Shown here one piece after another: positions 10,999 to 20,710 of a stretch of DNA of 64,000 bases (its first letter is position 1; each line of letters opens with the position of its first letter). Below the pieces are notes generated by a model that worked only from the letters and a program-made list of their open reading frames with translations, ran no database searches and was not told the origin of the DNA. A program made the position numbers and the translations under genes. The stretch is from Plebeiibacterium marinum. GTDB lineage: Bacteria; Bacteroidota; Bacteroidia; Bacteroidales; Marinilabiliaceae. Location of the stretch: contig NZ_JAPDPI010000007.1 of NCBI RefSeq assembly GCF_026013615.1, positions 89,436 through 153,435 of the forward strand, written 5' to 3'.

Positions 10999-11048
10999 TT
11001 TTATGGAACAGATCTGATTTGCAGCTTGCTTATACAGATCTGATCCAT
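10999..11048. repeat. 50-bp direct repeat, copy 1
   Basis: It matches 11482-11531 at 49 of 50 positions (the difference is T versus G near the middle). Internally, the two ends (ATGGAACAGATCTGAT and ATACAGATCTGATCCAT) form an imperfect inverted repeat, each arm holding the palindrome CAGATCTG. Confidence 0.9.
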
Positions 11049-11147
11049 GCACTTTGGAATGCTTTAGAATTGCAAGATATCGTACACGAACCTGCCCGAA
11101 ACCGAAGACGAGATAAAGTCAAATTTAACACTGTTATAAGTCATATT

Positions 11148-11191
11148 AAACTCAGACCAAACTCACTGTTTAGTGAGTTTGGTCTGAGTTT
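11148..11191. repeat. Perfect 20-bp inverted repeat with a 4-nt loop
   Basis: The arms at 11148-11167 (AAACTCAGACCAAACTCACT) and 11172-11191 are exact reverse complements around GTTT. A partial third copy of the arm (AGTCTGAGTTTT) follows at once. There is no T-run typical of an intrinsic terminator on either strand, so its role is unclear. Confidence 0.9.
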
Positions 11192-11481
11192 AGTCTGAGT
11201 TTTATCTGTGTAAAGTGTGAGTTCCTTACGCAAACATCAGGTTGACTTCTCCCAATAATCACCGGTTAATACCGATTATATAATGAATATAGCGTCAAGT
11301 TCACTGCGTTCCTTTACACTAACCATTATTATCCCGACATAAAGTTCGGGACAGGTTATCGTCATTTGTTCACATCCCTCCTTAGCGGGGATCCCAAGTG
11401 CTAATCCCATTGCACAAATGGTATAACACACTTATTATCAACACAAACACATAGCGAAGTGATATTAATTTACACTGCTGG

Positions 11482-11531
11482 TTTTATGGAACAGATCTGA
11501 TGTGCAGCTTGCTTATACAGATCTGATCCAT
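11482..11531. repeat. 50-bp direct repeat, copy 2
   Basis: Second copy of the element at 10999-11048, in the same orientation, with one mismatch. It lies directly downstream of the terminator of the minus-strand Omp85 gene. Confidence 0.9.
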
Positions 11532-11541
11532 TGGATCCCGC

Positions 11542-11577
11542 AAAAAGAGGATACCTTGTCTTCATTAGGTACCCTCT
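11542..11577 (-). terminator. Intrinsic terminator of the Omp85-type gene
   Basis: On the minus strand AGAGGGTACCT pairs with AGGTATCCTCT (10 Watson-Crick pairs and one G-T), followed by TTTTT. It lies 102 bases past the stop codon of the outer-membrane protein gene. Confidence 0.8.
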
Positions 11578-11678
11578 TCAAATATTTTGATTATTTCTTT
11601 TAATTATAAATTCCTGCCAGCTGCAAACAACATAATCATTCTTAATCAGGGAACTTTACCCTTAAAAACATTTAATAC

Positions 11679-13022
11679 TTAAAACATATAATTCAGGTCG
11701 ATATAAAAACCGCTGTTACCATCTCTTTTATCCATCACCCTACCATAGGATGTAGACACAATAAAATTATCGTTCAGAACAAATTTTAATTCTGCACCAT
11801 AGCTGGCATGAATACTCTCCTGATCTGTTTCAGGCTGTACCATCAGCCTCACATCTGCCGGCAATAAGGAATAATCAACATCTACTTCATTGGTAACCAT
11901 ACCCATATCAACAAAGGGAACCAATCCCAGATAAAAATTCTGCTTTTTTATCACCGTGCGCAACAGAATAGTTCGGAGCTCAAAATTGGCAAATGCCACT
12001 CCATCTCCCACTATCCGATTTCGCACTATACCCCTTAAACTATAAACGCCGCCCAACCCATAACGATCGCGACGAGAATTATAAATATTGGGTCGCATAT
12101 ACCAGGGTATATCACCAAAAACTTTAGGCTGGTATGAAAGACGATATGCAAAATTTACATAATCAGGCACCACTGTGTTATATTGGTGCCAGTTAACAAC
12201 CACTTTGACATAAGCAGATCCATCAAACCCGGGATTTGCCAACAAAAAAGCTTCAGCCCAGACACCCTTGCCGGGGTTTGCCTCAACATCTCTCGTATCA
12301 AATATCCCACCAATTTTTATAAGACCATTGGCACCACCTTTTTTCTCCTTAGCAGGAATGATTCCCGCATCCACATAATATCGGTACAACCCAGGCTGTT
12401 CTTCATGCTCCGGAAGCTTATCTTCTTTGCTCAGCCCTTTATTTAGTTTATCTATATCAACCTCTTCTGTTTTAATATTAACAAACGAAACGCCTGCCAA
12501 AGCCCTAAGTTTTGTACCTATAAGGTTTATATGAAAATCGCTTTTTACCACAAACCGGCTACGGTCTATCCTATAAAACATCCGGCTCAGGTAGGACGAA
12601 TGATCCTGGTCTTCATAGTCTGGATTATAAAAAGCCCCATACCCGTTAAACCCATAAAAATCCAGGGCTTGTTCGGTTTTATAGCTTATTTCGGCAATTA
12701 ACCGTGTATTAGGAATCAAAACCTTGCTATCGTAAATCATCTGATTAATCCCACTCCCTTTAGTGGTTCTTGACCACTCAACATATAACGACCGGTTATA
12801 ATCGGGATATCCGACACCATCACCATAATCAAAAAAATTGACCAATCCCCCATATTTAAAACCTTCATCAGAATTAAATGCAATAACAGGCAAGGCCCCA
12901 AAAGTCCACCCCTGTTTATTCACAACCTCTCTTTGTGCATGTTTTTCCTGCGCACAAACACACAAGCAAAGCCCCAACAAAATATTTGTGCTATAAAATC
13001 CCTTCAAATACTTTTTTATCAT
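11679..13022 (-). CDS. Omp85-superfamily outer-membrane beta-barrel protein
   Basis: The protein is predicted to start with a signal peptide (residues 1-24, ILLGLCLCVCAQ) and then to be almost entirely beta-barrel. The best family marker is GLGGVYSLRGIVRNRIVGD, which matches the conserved Arg-Gly motif of the BamA/TamA/surface-antigen D15 barrel that reaches into the pore. The last residue is Phe (DLNYMF), typical of barrel insertion signals. There are no POTRA domains, so it is not BamA; short POTRA-less members of this group occur in Bacteroidota with unknown cargo. It stands alone between two gaps and has its own terminator. Confidence 0.8.
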   Translation of the reverse strand: MIKKYLKGFYSTNILLGLCLCVCAQEKHAQREVVNKQGWTFGALPVIAFNSDEGFKYGGLVNFFDYGDGVGYPDYNRSLYVEWSRTTKGSGINQMIYDSKVLIPNTRLIAEISYKTEQALDFYGFNGYGAFYNPDYEDQDHSSYLSRMFYRIDRSRFVVKSDFHINLIGTKLRALAGVSFVNIKTEEVDIDKLNKGLSKEDKLPEHEEQPGLYRYYVDAGIIPAKEKKGGANGLIKIGGIFDTRDVEANPGKGVWAEAFLLANPGFDGSAYVKVVVNWHQYNTVVPDYVNFAYRLSYQPKVFGDIPWYMRPNIYNSRRDRYGLGGVYSLRGIVRNRIVGDGVAFANFELRTILLRTVIKKQNFYLGLVPFVDMGMVTNEVDVDYSLLPADVRLMVQPETDQESIHASYGAELKFVLNDNFIVSTSYGRVMDKRDGNSGFYIDLNYMF

Positions 13023-13234
13023 CTTTGTTCAAATAAAATACAGGTATAAAGAAAGCAAAATTTAAACATTATAGATCGTTAGATTTGAGACAAAAGATAA
13101 AAGACTAAACAGCTACTAACTACAACTTACGCCTTACATCTAAATGAGGCATTAACAATCTAAACAATAATTACTTAATAAAACACCCCCATTATCTAAA
13201 AAAACTCTATTTTTGCGCAAAACAAAAAGTTGCA

Positions 13235-14881
13235 ATGCTCAAAAAAATACTATACATATTCCTTATCGTCATGCTCCCACTTCACGTTTCAGGAGAAGAA
13301 TATGAAATAGGCTTTAGCAACTATTACCCTCCCTACAATTACCTTAACGACGATGGTGAATTGGTAGGTTTTAATGTTGACATCTTAAACGCCATAAAAA
13401 AACTATATCAGATAGATATAAAAATAAACGTATCAGATTGGAGTACAGCAAACAAAAACCTTGAGGAAGGAAAACTAGCCGGCGTTGCAGGAGCACATTA
13501 TTCAGGAAGCCATGACAACAACTATATATATTCCCGTTCGATTGTAAATACCGAACATTGCTTTTTATACAACCGCAATTATCACCCTAATTTTTCCATC
13601 GAAAAGTTCAGATCCATGAGAGAACCAACTGTTGCCTTATGGAAAAGCGACGTATTGGTTGGCTACATAAAATCGATAAACCCCACTACCAAATTTAAAT
13701 TTGTGAATAGTTATGGGGAACTGATTACGATGTTAGACAGAACAGAAACCACCTGCATCTTTGCGCAAAGGGTTATCAGTATCTACCATGCACAAAAAGC
13801 CGGAAAAGATTACATACTCAACCTGAACCACAGGATACTGGAAAGAAATATGGGATTTAAGATCTCTAAAAACAATCCCGACCTTGCCCAAATTATAAAC
13901 AACGGTCTTGAGGTAATTTTTGCTACCGGCGAATATCACAAAATATATGAAAAATGGATTGCCCCCTACGAGCACAACGACAATTACTGGGGGCGCAATA
14001 TAAGATACATCATTACGGGAAGCTCCCTGATTCTTGGACTCTTTTTACTTTCACTAGGAGTTAATTATATATTAAAATCAAGGATTAACAAAAAAACCCT
14101 TGACCTTCAGCAACAACTTGAACTGAACTCTAAAATTGTAAAAGAACTTGAAAAACAAAAGATAAAGGCCATTGAAAGCGAGAAGATAAAAACGGCATTT
14201 TTAGCCAACATGAGTCACGAAATCAGAACGCCTATGAATGGTATAATCGGGTTTACCGACCTCTTAAAAAACTGCAACTATTCCGAAAGCGAACACAAGC
14301 ATTTTATTGACCTTATACAACAAAGCGGATACCGAATGATGGATACAATCAACAATATTATTGATGTATCCAAACTTGAATCGGGATTAGAGCAAACCAA
14401 ACACGCCAAAGTCAACATACAAAAAATTGTTACTGAGCTACATTCCTTTTTTCTTCCTGAGGCAAAAAACAAGGAGCTACAATTATTTTCAGAAGAAATA
14501 TGCACTGCACCTGTAGAAACATTTATTTCGGATGAATACAAAATAAACTCCATACTGACAAACCTGATCAAAAACGCAATAAAATTCACCAAAACCGGTC
14601 ATATAAAGATAACTTACTGCATAAGCAACGACTATGCTGACTTTTGGATAGAAGATACCGGGATTGGCATTTCAAAAGCAAAGCAAAGTACCATATTTGA
14701 TCAATTTGTTCAGGAAGACCTGTCTCACTCCAGAGGTTTTGAAGGTTCCGGACTAGGGCTATCCATTTCCAAGGGCTATGCCACACTGCTAGGCGGTTCC
14801 ATATCTCTCGAATCGGAAACACAAAAAGGATCGAAATTTCATGTTCGAATCCCTAATCTGGACAAGACTACCATTTGTTAA
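13235..14881 (+). CDS. Sensor histidine kinase with periplasmic solute-binding domain
   Basis: A signal peptide (1-20) is followed by a periplasmic SBP_bac_3-type domain (about 22-245; EIGFSNYYPPYNYLNDDGEL is the usual opening), one membrane helix (about 257-280) and a short coiled coil. A HisKA domain follows, with the phosphorylated His328 in FLANMSHEIRTPMNG. An HATPase_c domain has the N-box, DTGIGI and GSGLGLSI motifs. The arrangement is like BvgS/EvgS, but there is no PAS, receiver or Hpt domain, so a separate response regulator is needed and none lies next to it. The ligand is likely a small molecule such as an amino acid, by family only. A TATTTTTG -10-like element lies at 13208-13215, just ahead of the start. 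Confidence 0.9.
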   Translation: MLKKILYIFLIVMLPLHVSGEEYEIGFSNYYPPYNYLNDDGELVGFNVDILNAIKKLYQIDIKINVSDWSTANKNLEEGKLAGVAGAHYSGSHDNNYIYSRSIVNTEHCFLYNRNYHPNFSIEKFRSMREPTVALWKSDVLVGYIKSINPTTKFKFVNSYGELITMLDRTETTCIFAQRVISIYHAQKAGKDYILNLNHRILERNMGFKISKNNPDLAQIINNGLEVIFATGEYHKIYEKWIAPYEHNDNYWGRNIRYIITGSSLILGLFLLSLGVNYILKSRINKKTLDLQQQLELNSKIVKELEKQKIKAIESEKIKTAFLANMSHEIRTPMNGIIGFTDLLKNCNYSESEHKHFIDLIQQSGYRMMDTINNIIDVSKLESGLEQTKHAKVNIQKIVTELHSFFLPEAKNKELQLFSEEICTAPVETFISDEYKINSILTNLIKNAIKFTKTGHIKITYCISNDYADFWIEDTGIGISKAKQSTIFDQFVQEDLSHSRGFEGSGLGLSISKGYATLLGGSISLESETQKGSKFHVRIPNLDKTTIC

Positions 14882-14922
14882 GAAACAAACTACAGATAAA
14901 TAAACTATATAATTTTACAACT

Positions 14923-15117
14923 ATGGATGGCAAAAACAGGAAATTCATTTCCGCGGGTATAGAAGTTTCCATCGTACTGAAAGAAGACCAGCGATCAGGC
15001 AACCTAACCCAAGGAATTGTGAAGCGAATTTTAACCAAATCATCACATCACCCACATGGCATTAAGGTAATGCTGGAAACCGGAGAAGTAGGTCGTGTAA
15101 AGATCATCCATCATTAA
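14923..15117 (+). CDS. YwbE family protein
   Basis: A small basic protein of 64 residues, all one domain: DGKNRKFISAGIEVSIVLKE, LTQGIVKRIL and HPHGIKVMLETGEVGRVK match the YwbE family (DUF2196), which has no established function and a small beta-barrel look suggestive of nucleic-acid binding. I chose the ATG at 14923 over one at 14875 that overlaps the kinase gene, because the family starts at this point. It follows the kinase by 41 bases and is probably on the same transcript. Confidence 0.85.
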   Translation: MDGKNRKFISAGIEVSIVLKEDQRSGNLTQGIVKRILTKSSHHPHGIKVMLETGEVGRVKIIHH

Positions 15118-15712
15118 CGCTGTTTAATTAGCTTATAGCTTATAGCTGATAGCTAGTAGCTAGTAGCTGATAGGACGGCTACGCCTTTAGGACGCTTCGC
15201 TTTAGCTTAACTACTTGCCATTACAGCATCTATGATTCAGTAAGATAATTGTATAACACAAGAAGCAAATAATCTTAAATAGCTGATAGCTGACAGGACG
15301 GCTGCGCCTTTAGGACGCTTCGCTTTAGCTTAACTTCTTGCCATTACAGCATTTATGGTTCTGTAAGATAATTGTATAATATAAGAAGCAAATAATCTTA
15401 AATAGTTGATAGCTTATAGCTAGTAGCTGATAGGACGCTTCGCTTTTGCTTAACTACTTGCCATTACAGCATCTATTGTACAGTAAGATAATTGTATAAC
15501 ACAAGAAGCAAATAATCTTAAAAGCTGATAGCTCATAGCTTATAGCTAGTAGCTTATAGGACGCTTCGCTTTAGCCTGATTGCTTGCCACCAATACAACT
15601 TTTGCTCAGATAGAATTATAACATCACAAGAAGGGAATTATCTTGATACTTGATACTTGATACTTGATACTTGTGTCTTGTATCTTAATACTTGTGCCTT
15701 GACACCTAAGAA
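15118..15712. repeat. Tandem array of four ~123-bp repeats with 7-bp subrepeats
   Basis: Four copies of a unit start near 15189, 15312, 15432 and 15558 (steps of 123, 120 and 126 bases). Each unit has a core AGGACGCTTCGCTTTAGC, then a spacer with TTGCCATTACAGCAT and AAGATAATTGTATAACA, then a run of heptamers of the form AGCTNNT. The fourth unit differs and ends in four TACTTGA heptamers with decayed copies (15655-15710). Cores carry GGACGGCT(A/G)CGCC words. An inverted, shorter version lies at 21745-22040. There is no open frame, so this fills the whole gap between the YwbE gene and the next gene. Confidence 0.9.
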
Positions 15713-15737
15713 TTGCTACTGTTCCGTTTTATCCAGA

Positions 15738-16448
15738 TTAGGGTTTAGGCTGCTTCATTTTTAACCTTTCATGATAAGTGGCAATCAGGAATTCCCATTC
15801 TGATAAGGTGATATAGCTTTGGGATGGTTTCTTTTTTTTGCTCAATTTTACCCTTTCAATCTCCGCCTGAACTGCTACATTACCAATCCCAACCATTTGA
15901 CCAGGCTGCACCTGACCTTTATACACCACATCATTAGTTCGTGCCTGAATAAAGTTTTTTTGGTTCATTTCAGCATCCCACTCTTTTACCGGTTGGGTTA
16001 TAGCCTGATAGGTTGACACATCGACATTGTGCTGTGCCACCGCTTCTTCTTTTGTACTAAGCAATGGCATATTACGGGCATAGGCTCCGGGACTTATGGT
16101 TTGTGGAATGATTACAACCTCAGACAACACTATGGTATCCCGGCTTAAAAACACCCCCATCAAAAAATTATCATTGGCCAGGGAATCGTGAATCGCAACA
16201 TACAAAGACTCAAAACCAACATAAGAAAAGTGAACCACATCCCCATTCTTACCCCAGAAAGAAAACTGTCCCAATTCATTAGAAACATAACTCCGATCCG
16301 AATTAATGGTATATTTTGCATAAGGCAAAGCAAACAGGCTATCCCCTTCCATAACAACGCCCCTGAACAATAACGAATCGGACACCTGGGCAGACAAGCT
16401 TCCCAATAACAAACATAGTACCAGCGCTAAAACATAAATCCTTTTCAT
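15738..16448 (-). CDS. Carboxypeptidase-like regulatory domain protein, exported
   Basis: A signal peptide (about 1-20, LLLGSLSAQ) precedes a single CarboxypepD_reg-like domain (about residues 25-110). The domain pattern is FRGVVMEGDSLFALPYAKY, SNELGQFSFWGKNGD and FSYVGFESLYV, the usual beta-sandwich seen at the start of TonB receptors, here without a barrel. The C-terminal 110 residues are polar and Lys-rich near the end (KLSKKKKPSQ) and I do not recognise them. The protein is probably periplasmic or surface-associated; function unknown. It is the last gene of the minus-strand block before the repeat array. Confidence 0.75.
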   Translation of the reverse strand: MKRIYVLALVLCLLLGSLSAQVSDSLLFRGVVMEGDSLFALPYAKYTINSDRSYVSNELGQFSFWGKNGDVVHFSYVGFESLYVAIHDSLANDNFLMGVFLSRDTIVLSEVVIIPQTISPGAYARNMPLLSTKEEAVAQHNVDVSTYQAITQPVKEWDAEMNQKNFIQARTNDVVYKGQVQPGQMVGIGNVAVQAEIERVKLSKKKKPSQSYITLSEWEFLIATYHERLKMKQPKP

Positions 16449-16654
16449 AACTCCCGGTTTTAAAGATTATGCCAAAAACAGCTTGCTTAATTGGCAAAAA
16501 AGTATCTACCTGAGTTTGATTACAACAAAAGAGCTCAGGTTATTATTTTAAAGGTACACAGTTTTACCATGGAAGGCAAGACTAAAAAAAGGACTATCCT
16601 CAAAAGTTATTTAAAATTCCCTTAACTCCTGAAGATGTCCTTGATGTCAGATTG

Positions 16655-17227
16655 TTATTTCTGCAGTTTCAATATAATGTCTGCAAGACTTCTTTTAGGC
16701 ACATGGTGCACCTCCTGCATATCTCTCCAGTATTTATGGTCCTTATCAAGCTCTTCAATTACCACCTCTTCTTTTGGTACACCCAAGGCAATAACCTGAA
16801 CTATTTTATATTGTGCCGGAATATCCAATTCTCTCTGTATCTGCAATCGCTCTACAGAACCAATGATACATCCCCCATAACCTTTTTCAACTGCCCCCAG
16901 CAAGATACTTTGTGAAGCAATTCCATTATCGCTAAAGAAATTAGAAGTAATTGAGGTGTCATTAACCATGATAATATAGGCAGAAGGTCTTTCCCCTTCT
17001 TCCGGCCCGCTCCATTGGGGTAAATATCCGGCCCACGACAAGTGTTTAAAAATAATGCTATTTATTTCCGGCGTATTGGAAAGGATATACTTTAGTGGCT
17101 GAGCATTACGTGCCGAAGGCGACAACCTGGCCAAATCAACCAATTCTGAAAGTTCATCAAGGCTAATTGTTTTATCCTGATAAAAGCGCCTATAACTACG
17201 ATTTTTTAATATAAGATCTTTAAGCAT
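16655..17227 (-). CDS. Nitroreductase family protein
   Basis: A 190-residue FMN-dependent oxidoreductase of the nitroreductase fold, cytosolic. The FMN-binding N-terminus NRSYRRFYQDKTISLDEL with LARLSPSARNAQP is typical. The middle segment DNGIASQSILLGAVEKGYGG and the C-terminal VIALGVPKEEVVIEEL match NAD(P)H:FMN nitroreductases. Physiological substrates of such proteins are rarely known. It lies upstream of an unrelated gene and downstream of sodB, so it may be part of a redox-stress block. Confidence 0.9.
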   Translation of the reverse strand: MLKDLILKNRSYRRFYQDKTISLDELSELVDLARLSPSARNAQPLKYILSNTPEINSIIFKHLSWAGYLPQWSGPEEGERPSAYIIMVNDTSITSNFFSDNGIASQSILLGAVEKGYGGCIIGSVERLQIQRELDIPAQYKIVQVIALGVPKEEVVIEELDKDHKYWRDMQEVHHVPKRSLADIILKLQK

Positions 17228-17274
17228 AATGTTAAGGGAATATAATTAATGATAATGTAGATTTCTGCTCACAA

Positions 17275-17324
17275 AACAAAGGGGCAGCCTCAGAATCAAC
17301 TTAGCTCCCTGAAACGCCCCCTTG
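17275..17324 (-). terminator. Possible terminator after sodB
   Basis: On the minus strand a GGGG...CCCC stem with imperfect inner pairing (TTTCAG against CTGAGG) is followed by TTTGTTTT, just past the sodB stop and before the nitroreductase start. The long loop makes this a weaker call. Confidence 0.4.
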
Positions 17325-17333
17325 AAATATAAA

Positions 17334-17909
17334 TTAATACCGCTCTGAAACGATGTTCCAATCAATCAGTTTCCAAAAGTTTGCAATATAATCCGGACGC
17401 TTGTTTTGATAATCCAAATAATAGGCATGTTCCCACACATCACAAGTTAAAACAGGAGTCAGCCCTTCTGTCATTGGATTTGCCGCATTACCTGTCTGTA
17501 CAATTTTCAACTCACCGGCTTCATCTTTTACAAGCCATGCCCACCCGGAACCAAACAGTGTAGCTGCCGCTTTTCCAAACGCATCTTTAAAAGCATCAAA
17601 ACTCCCAAATGCTTTATCAATAGCTCCGGCCAAAGCTCCTGTTGGCTCACCTCCTCCATCAGGAGAGAATGATGTAAAATAAAAAGTATGGTTCCAAACC
17701 TGGGCTGCATTATTAAATATTCCGCCTTCAGCCTTTTTTATGATAGTCTCTAAATCTGCTTCGGCAAACTCAGTGCCTTCAATTAAGTTATTCAGGTTAT
17801 TTACATAAGCCTGATGGTGCTTTCCGTAATGGAATTCAATTGTTTTTTGTGATATAACAGGCTCTAAAGCATCCGCTGCATAAGGTAACTTGGGTAATTC
17901 AAATTTCAT
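17334..17909 (-). CDS. sodB: Iron superoxide dismutase
   Basis: It removes superoxide in the cytoplasm. The metal ligands are His27 (EFHYGKHHQAYV), His74 (AAQVWNHTFY), Asp157 and His161 (CDVWEHAYYLDY). Gln70 in the segment before VWNH is the iron-type position, whereas manganese enzymes usually have Gly there and a Gln further on, so I call the Fe form; cambialistic activity cannot be ruled out and is common in Bacteroidota. The length of 191 residues is normal. A promoter-like pair TTG-17-TATCTTTA lies about 40 bases ahead of the gene. Confidence 0.96.
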   Translation of the reverse strand: MKFELPKLPYAADALEPVISQKTIEFHYGKHHQAYVNNLNNLIEGTEFAEADLETIIKKAEGGIFNNAAQVWNHTFYFTSFSPDGGGEPTGALAGAIDKAFGSFDAFKDAFGKAAATLFGSGWAWLVKDEAGELKIVQTGNAANPMTEGLTPVLTCDVWEHAYYLDYQNKRPDYIANFWKLIDWNIVSERY

Positions 17910-17946
17910 GATAGTTTGTTTTAAAAAATTAAATAATACAGACTAG

Positions 17947-17974
17947 TAAAGATATTCGACGAAAAAATGTTCAA
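17947..17974 (-). promoter_or_regulatory. Probable sodB promoter
   Basis: On the minus strand TTG (17972-17974), 17 bases, then TATCTTTA (17947-17954) is one mismatch from the Bacteroidota TAnnTTTG element. It gives a leader of about 30 bases. Confidence 0.5.
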
Positions 17975-18070
17975 CACATCCTTAACAAATTTAAAAAATA
18001 CTGAATGAATTCCTAAGAAAATTGTAATGAATTAGATTAGCAAGCCTTAAAAACAATTATATAACCACAC

Positions 18071-18104
18071 AAAAAAAGCCACTGCATTTCTGCAATGGCT
18101 TTTA
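18071..18104 (-). terminator. Terminator of groES-groEL
   Basis: On the minus strand AAGCCATTGCA pairs with TGCAGTGGCTT around a GAAA loop, followed by TTTTT. It lies about 50 bases past the groEL stop. Confidence 0.9.
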
Positions 18105-18156
18105 TATTATTGAAGTATATCAGCTTCTGTCACCCGACTTCTGCATCAAACTTTTC

Positions 18157-19812
<1,656 letters not shown>

Positions 19813-19827
19813 TTAATAGGTTCTTAA

Positions 19828-20106
19828 TTATTTAATAAACAATACGTCTGTTTGAGAAATCAATAAGTAGTCAGTTCCGTCAATATTTAATTCTGTTCCT
19901 GCATACTTTCCGTAAAGAACAACATCACCAACGGCAACTTCCATTTTCTCGTCTTGTTTTTCAGCACCAACTAATACAACTTCTCCTTGTAGAGGTTTCT
20001 CTTTAGCTGAATCAGGAATAATGATCCCACTTGCAGTTTTTGTTTCTGCCGCCTGAGGCTTAACCAAAATTTTTCCGGCAAGAATCTTTCCTTGTACTTG
20101 TGACAT
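19828..20106 (-). CDS. groES: Co-chaperonin GroES
   Basis: The 10-kDa lid of the GroEL chamber. The mobile loop ETKTASGIIIPDSAKEKP that contacts GroEL and the core VAVGDVVLYGKYAGTEL are intact (92 residues). It is the first gene of groES-groEL. The 5' region is long (about 160 bases to the secG terminator) and holds a sequence matching the sigma-54 -24/-12 pattern inside a larger dyad. Confidence 0.98.
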   Translation of the reverse strand: MSQVQGKILAGKILVKPQAAETKTASGIIIPDSAKEKPLQGEVVLVGAEKQDEKMEVAVGDVVLYGKYAGTELNIDGTDYLLISQTDVLFIK

Positions 20107-20204
20107 ATTTATAAGTTTTAAAAGTTAAACTATTTTATAATTACGGCTTCTGCCAGTCATAAACTGTGCCATTTATAATTATGGCCGTTTTTACATGTCG
20201 GGAC

Positions 20205-20240
20205 TGACATTTTTGCACCATTTGTGCCATTGACTGTCAG
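20205..20240 (-). promoter_or_regulatory. Sigma-54-like promoter within a dyad, upstream of groES
   Basis: On the minus strand TGGCACAAATGGTGCA (20214-20229) fits the GG-N10-GC spacing and about 14 of 16 positions of the sigma-54 consensus. A start would fall near 20203, giving a leader of about 97 bases. The same segment is a dyad: CTGACA...GCAC-aaatg-GTGC...TGTCAG, so it could also be an operator. A second ATGGCACA word occurs at 20164-20175 on the same strand but lacks the -12 GC. No TAnnTTTG element was seen in this gap. Confidence 0.5.
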
Positions 20241-20270
20241 GAAACAGATTTAAAGCAACAGTATATCAAT

Positions 20271-20304
20271 AAAAAAAAGCCGGCATGCAATGCATACCGG
20301 CTTT
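20271..20304 (-). terminator. Terminator after secG
   Basis: On the minus strand AAAGCCGGTATGCA pairs with TGCATGCCGGCTTT, followed by a run of T. It separates secG from groES. Confidence 0.92.
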
Positions 20305-20326
20305 CAATATTTTTATAAGGCAATCC

Positions 20327-20689
20327 TTATTCCTGAGTTTCTGTTGAAGTTTCCTCTGTAGCAGGAGCTTCTTCTCCAGTAGCTGAAGGGAAAGAAGGCA
20401 TTGCATTCTGAGGCTGTTCAATTTGCTCTAATTTCTCATCAAGCGCAGCATTTTCACCTACTCCTGGTCTTTCAAGAACCATAACGGCAACTAATGACAA
20501 TACTAACAAACCACCAGCTAAATACCAGGTAGCCTTACCTAAAAAATCGGTTGTCTTTCTCACGCCCATTATTTGGTTTTGCGAAGAAAAGTTAGAAGCC
20601 AAACCTCCTCCTTTTGAATCCTGAACCAAAACAATAAGTATTAACAAAATACTTACAATAATTACCAGTATAGATACAACTGAATACAT
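20327..20689 (-). CDS. secG: Preprotein translocase subunit SecG
   Basis: Small inner-membrane subunit of the SecYEG channel. Two membrane helices (about 3-22 and 54-73) flank the conserved cytosolic loop VLVQDSKGGGLASNF and GVRKTTDFLGKATW. The acidic, Pro/Thr-rich tail after residue 80 is a common extension in Bacteroidota. It lies 21 bases downstream of the TPR-like gene and is closed by a strong terminator, so it ends the transcript that starts at the sigma-54 activator gene. Confidence 0.95.
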   Translation of the reverse strand: MYSVVSILVIIVSILLILIVLVQDSKGGGLASNFSSQNQIMGVRKTTDFLGKATWYLAGGLLVLSLVAVMVLERPGVGENAALDEKLEQIEQPQNAMPSFPSATGEEAPATEETSTETQE

Positions 20690-20710
20690 ACTCTTTATTT
20701 TATAAGATTT

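Larger units (their letters stand above)
10702..11678. other. 977-bp non-coding gap, mosaic of small repeats
   Basis: No credible gene was found; the only longer frame (10766-10963, minus) looks accidental. The gap contains two 50-bp direct repeats (10999-11048 and 11482-11531), a 20-bp perfect inverted repeat (11148-11191), a small palindrome TCCCGA/TCGGGA (11332-11351) of a kind often seen between Bacteroidota genes, and a terminator for the Omp85 gene (11542-11577). The mixture suggests a place where short repeats accumulate, or a decayed mobile element. Confidence 0.6.

Noticed and set aside
13022..13234. Further small gene between the Omp85 and kinase genes
   Set aside because: Only a promoter-like TATTTTTG was seen; no open frame of useful length.
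15118..15712. CRISPR array
   Set aside because: The period is about 123 bases, there are no 25-40 bp spacers between short identical repeats, and no cas genes are nearby.
20205..20240. CIRCE operator for HrcA at groES
   Set aside because: The arms do not match TTAGCACTC-N9-GAGTGCTAA; only GCAC/GTGC agrees.
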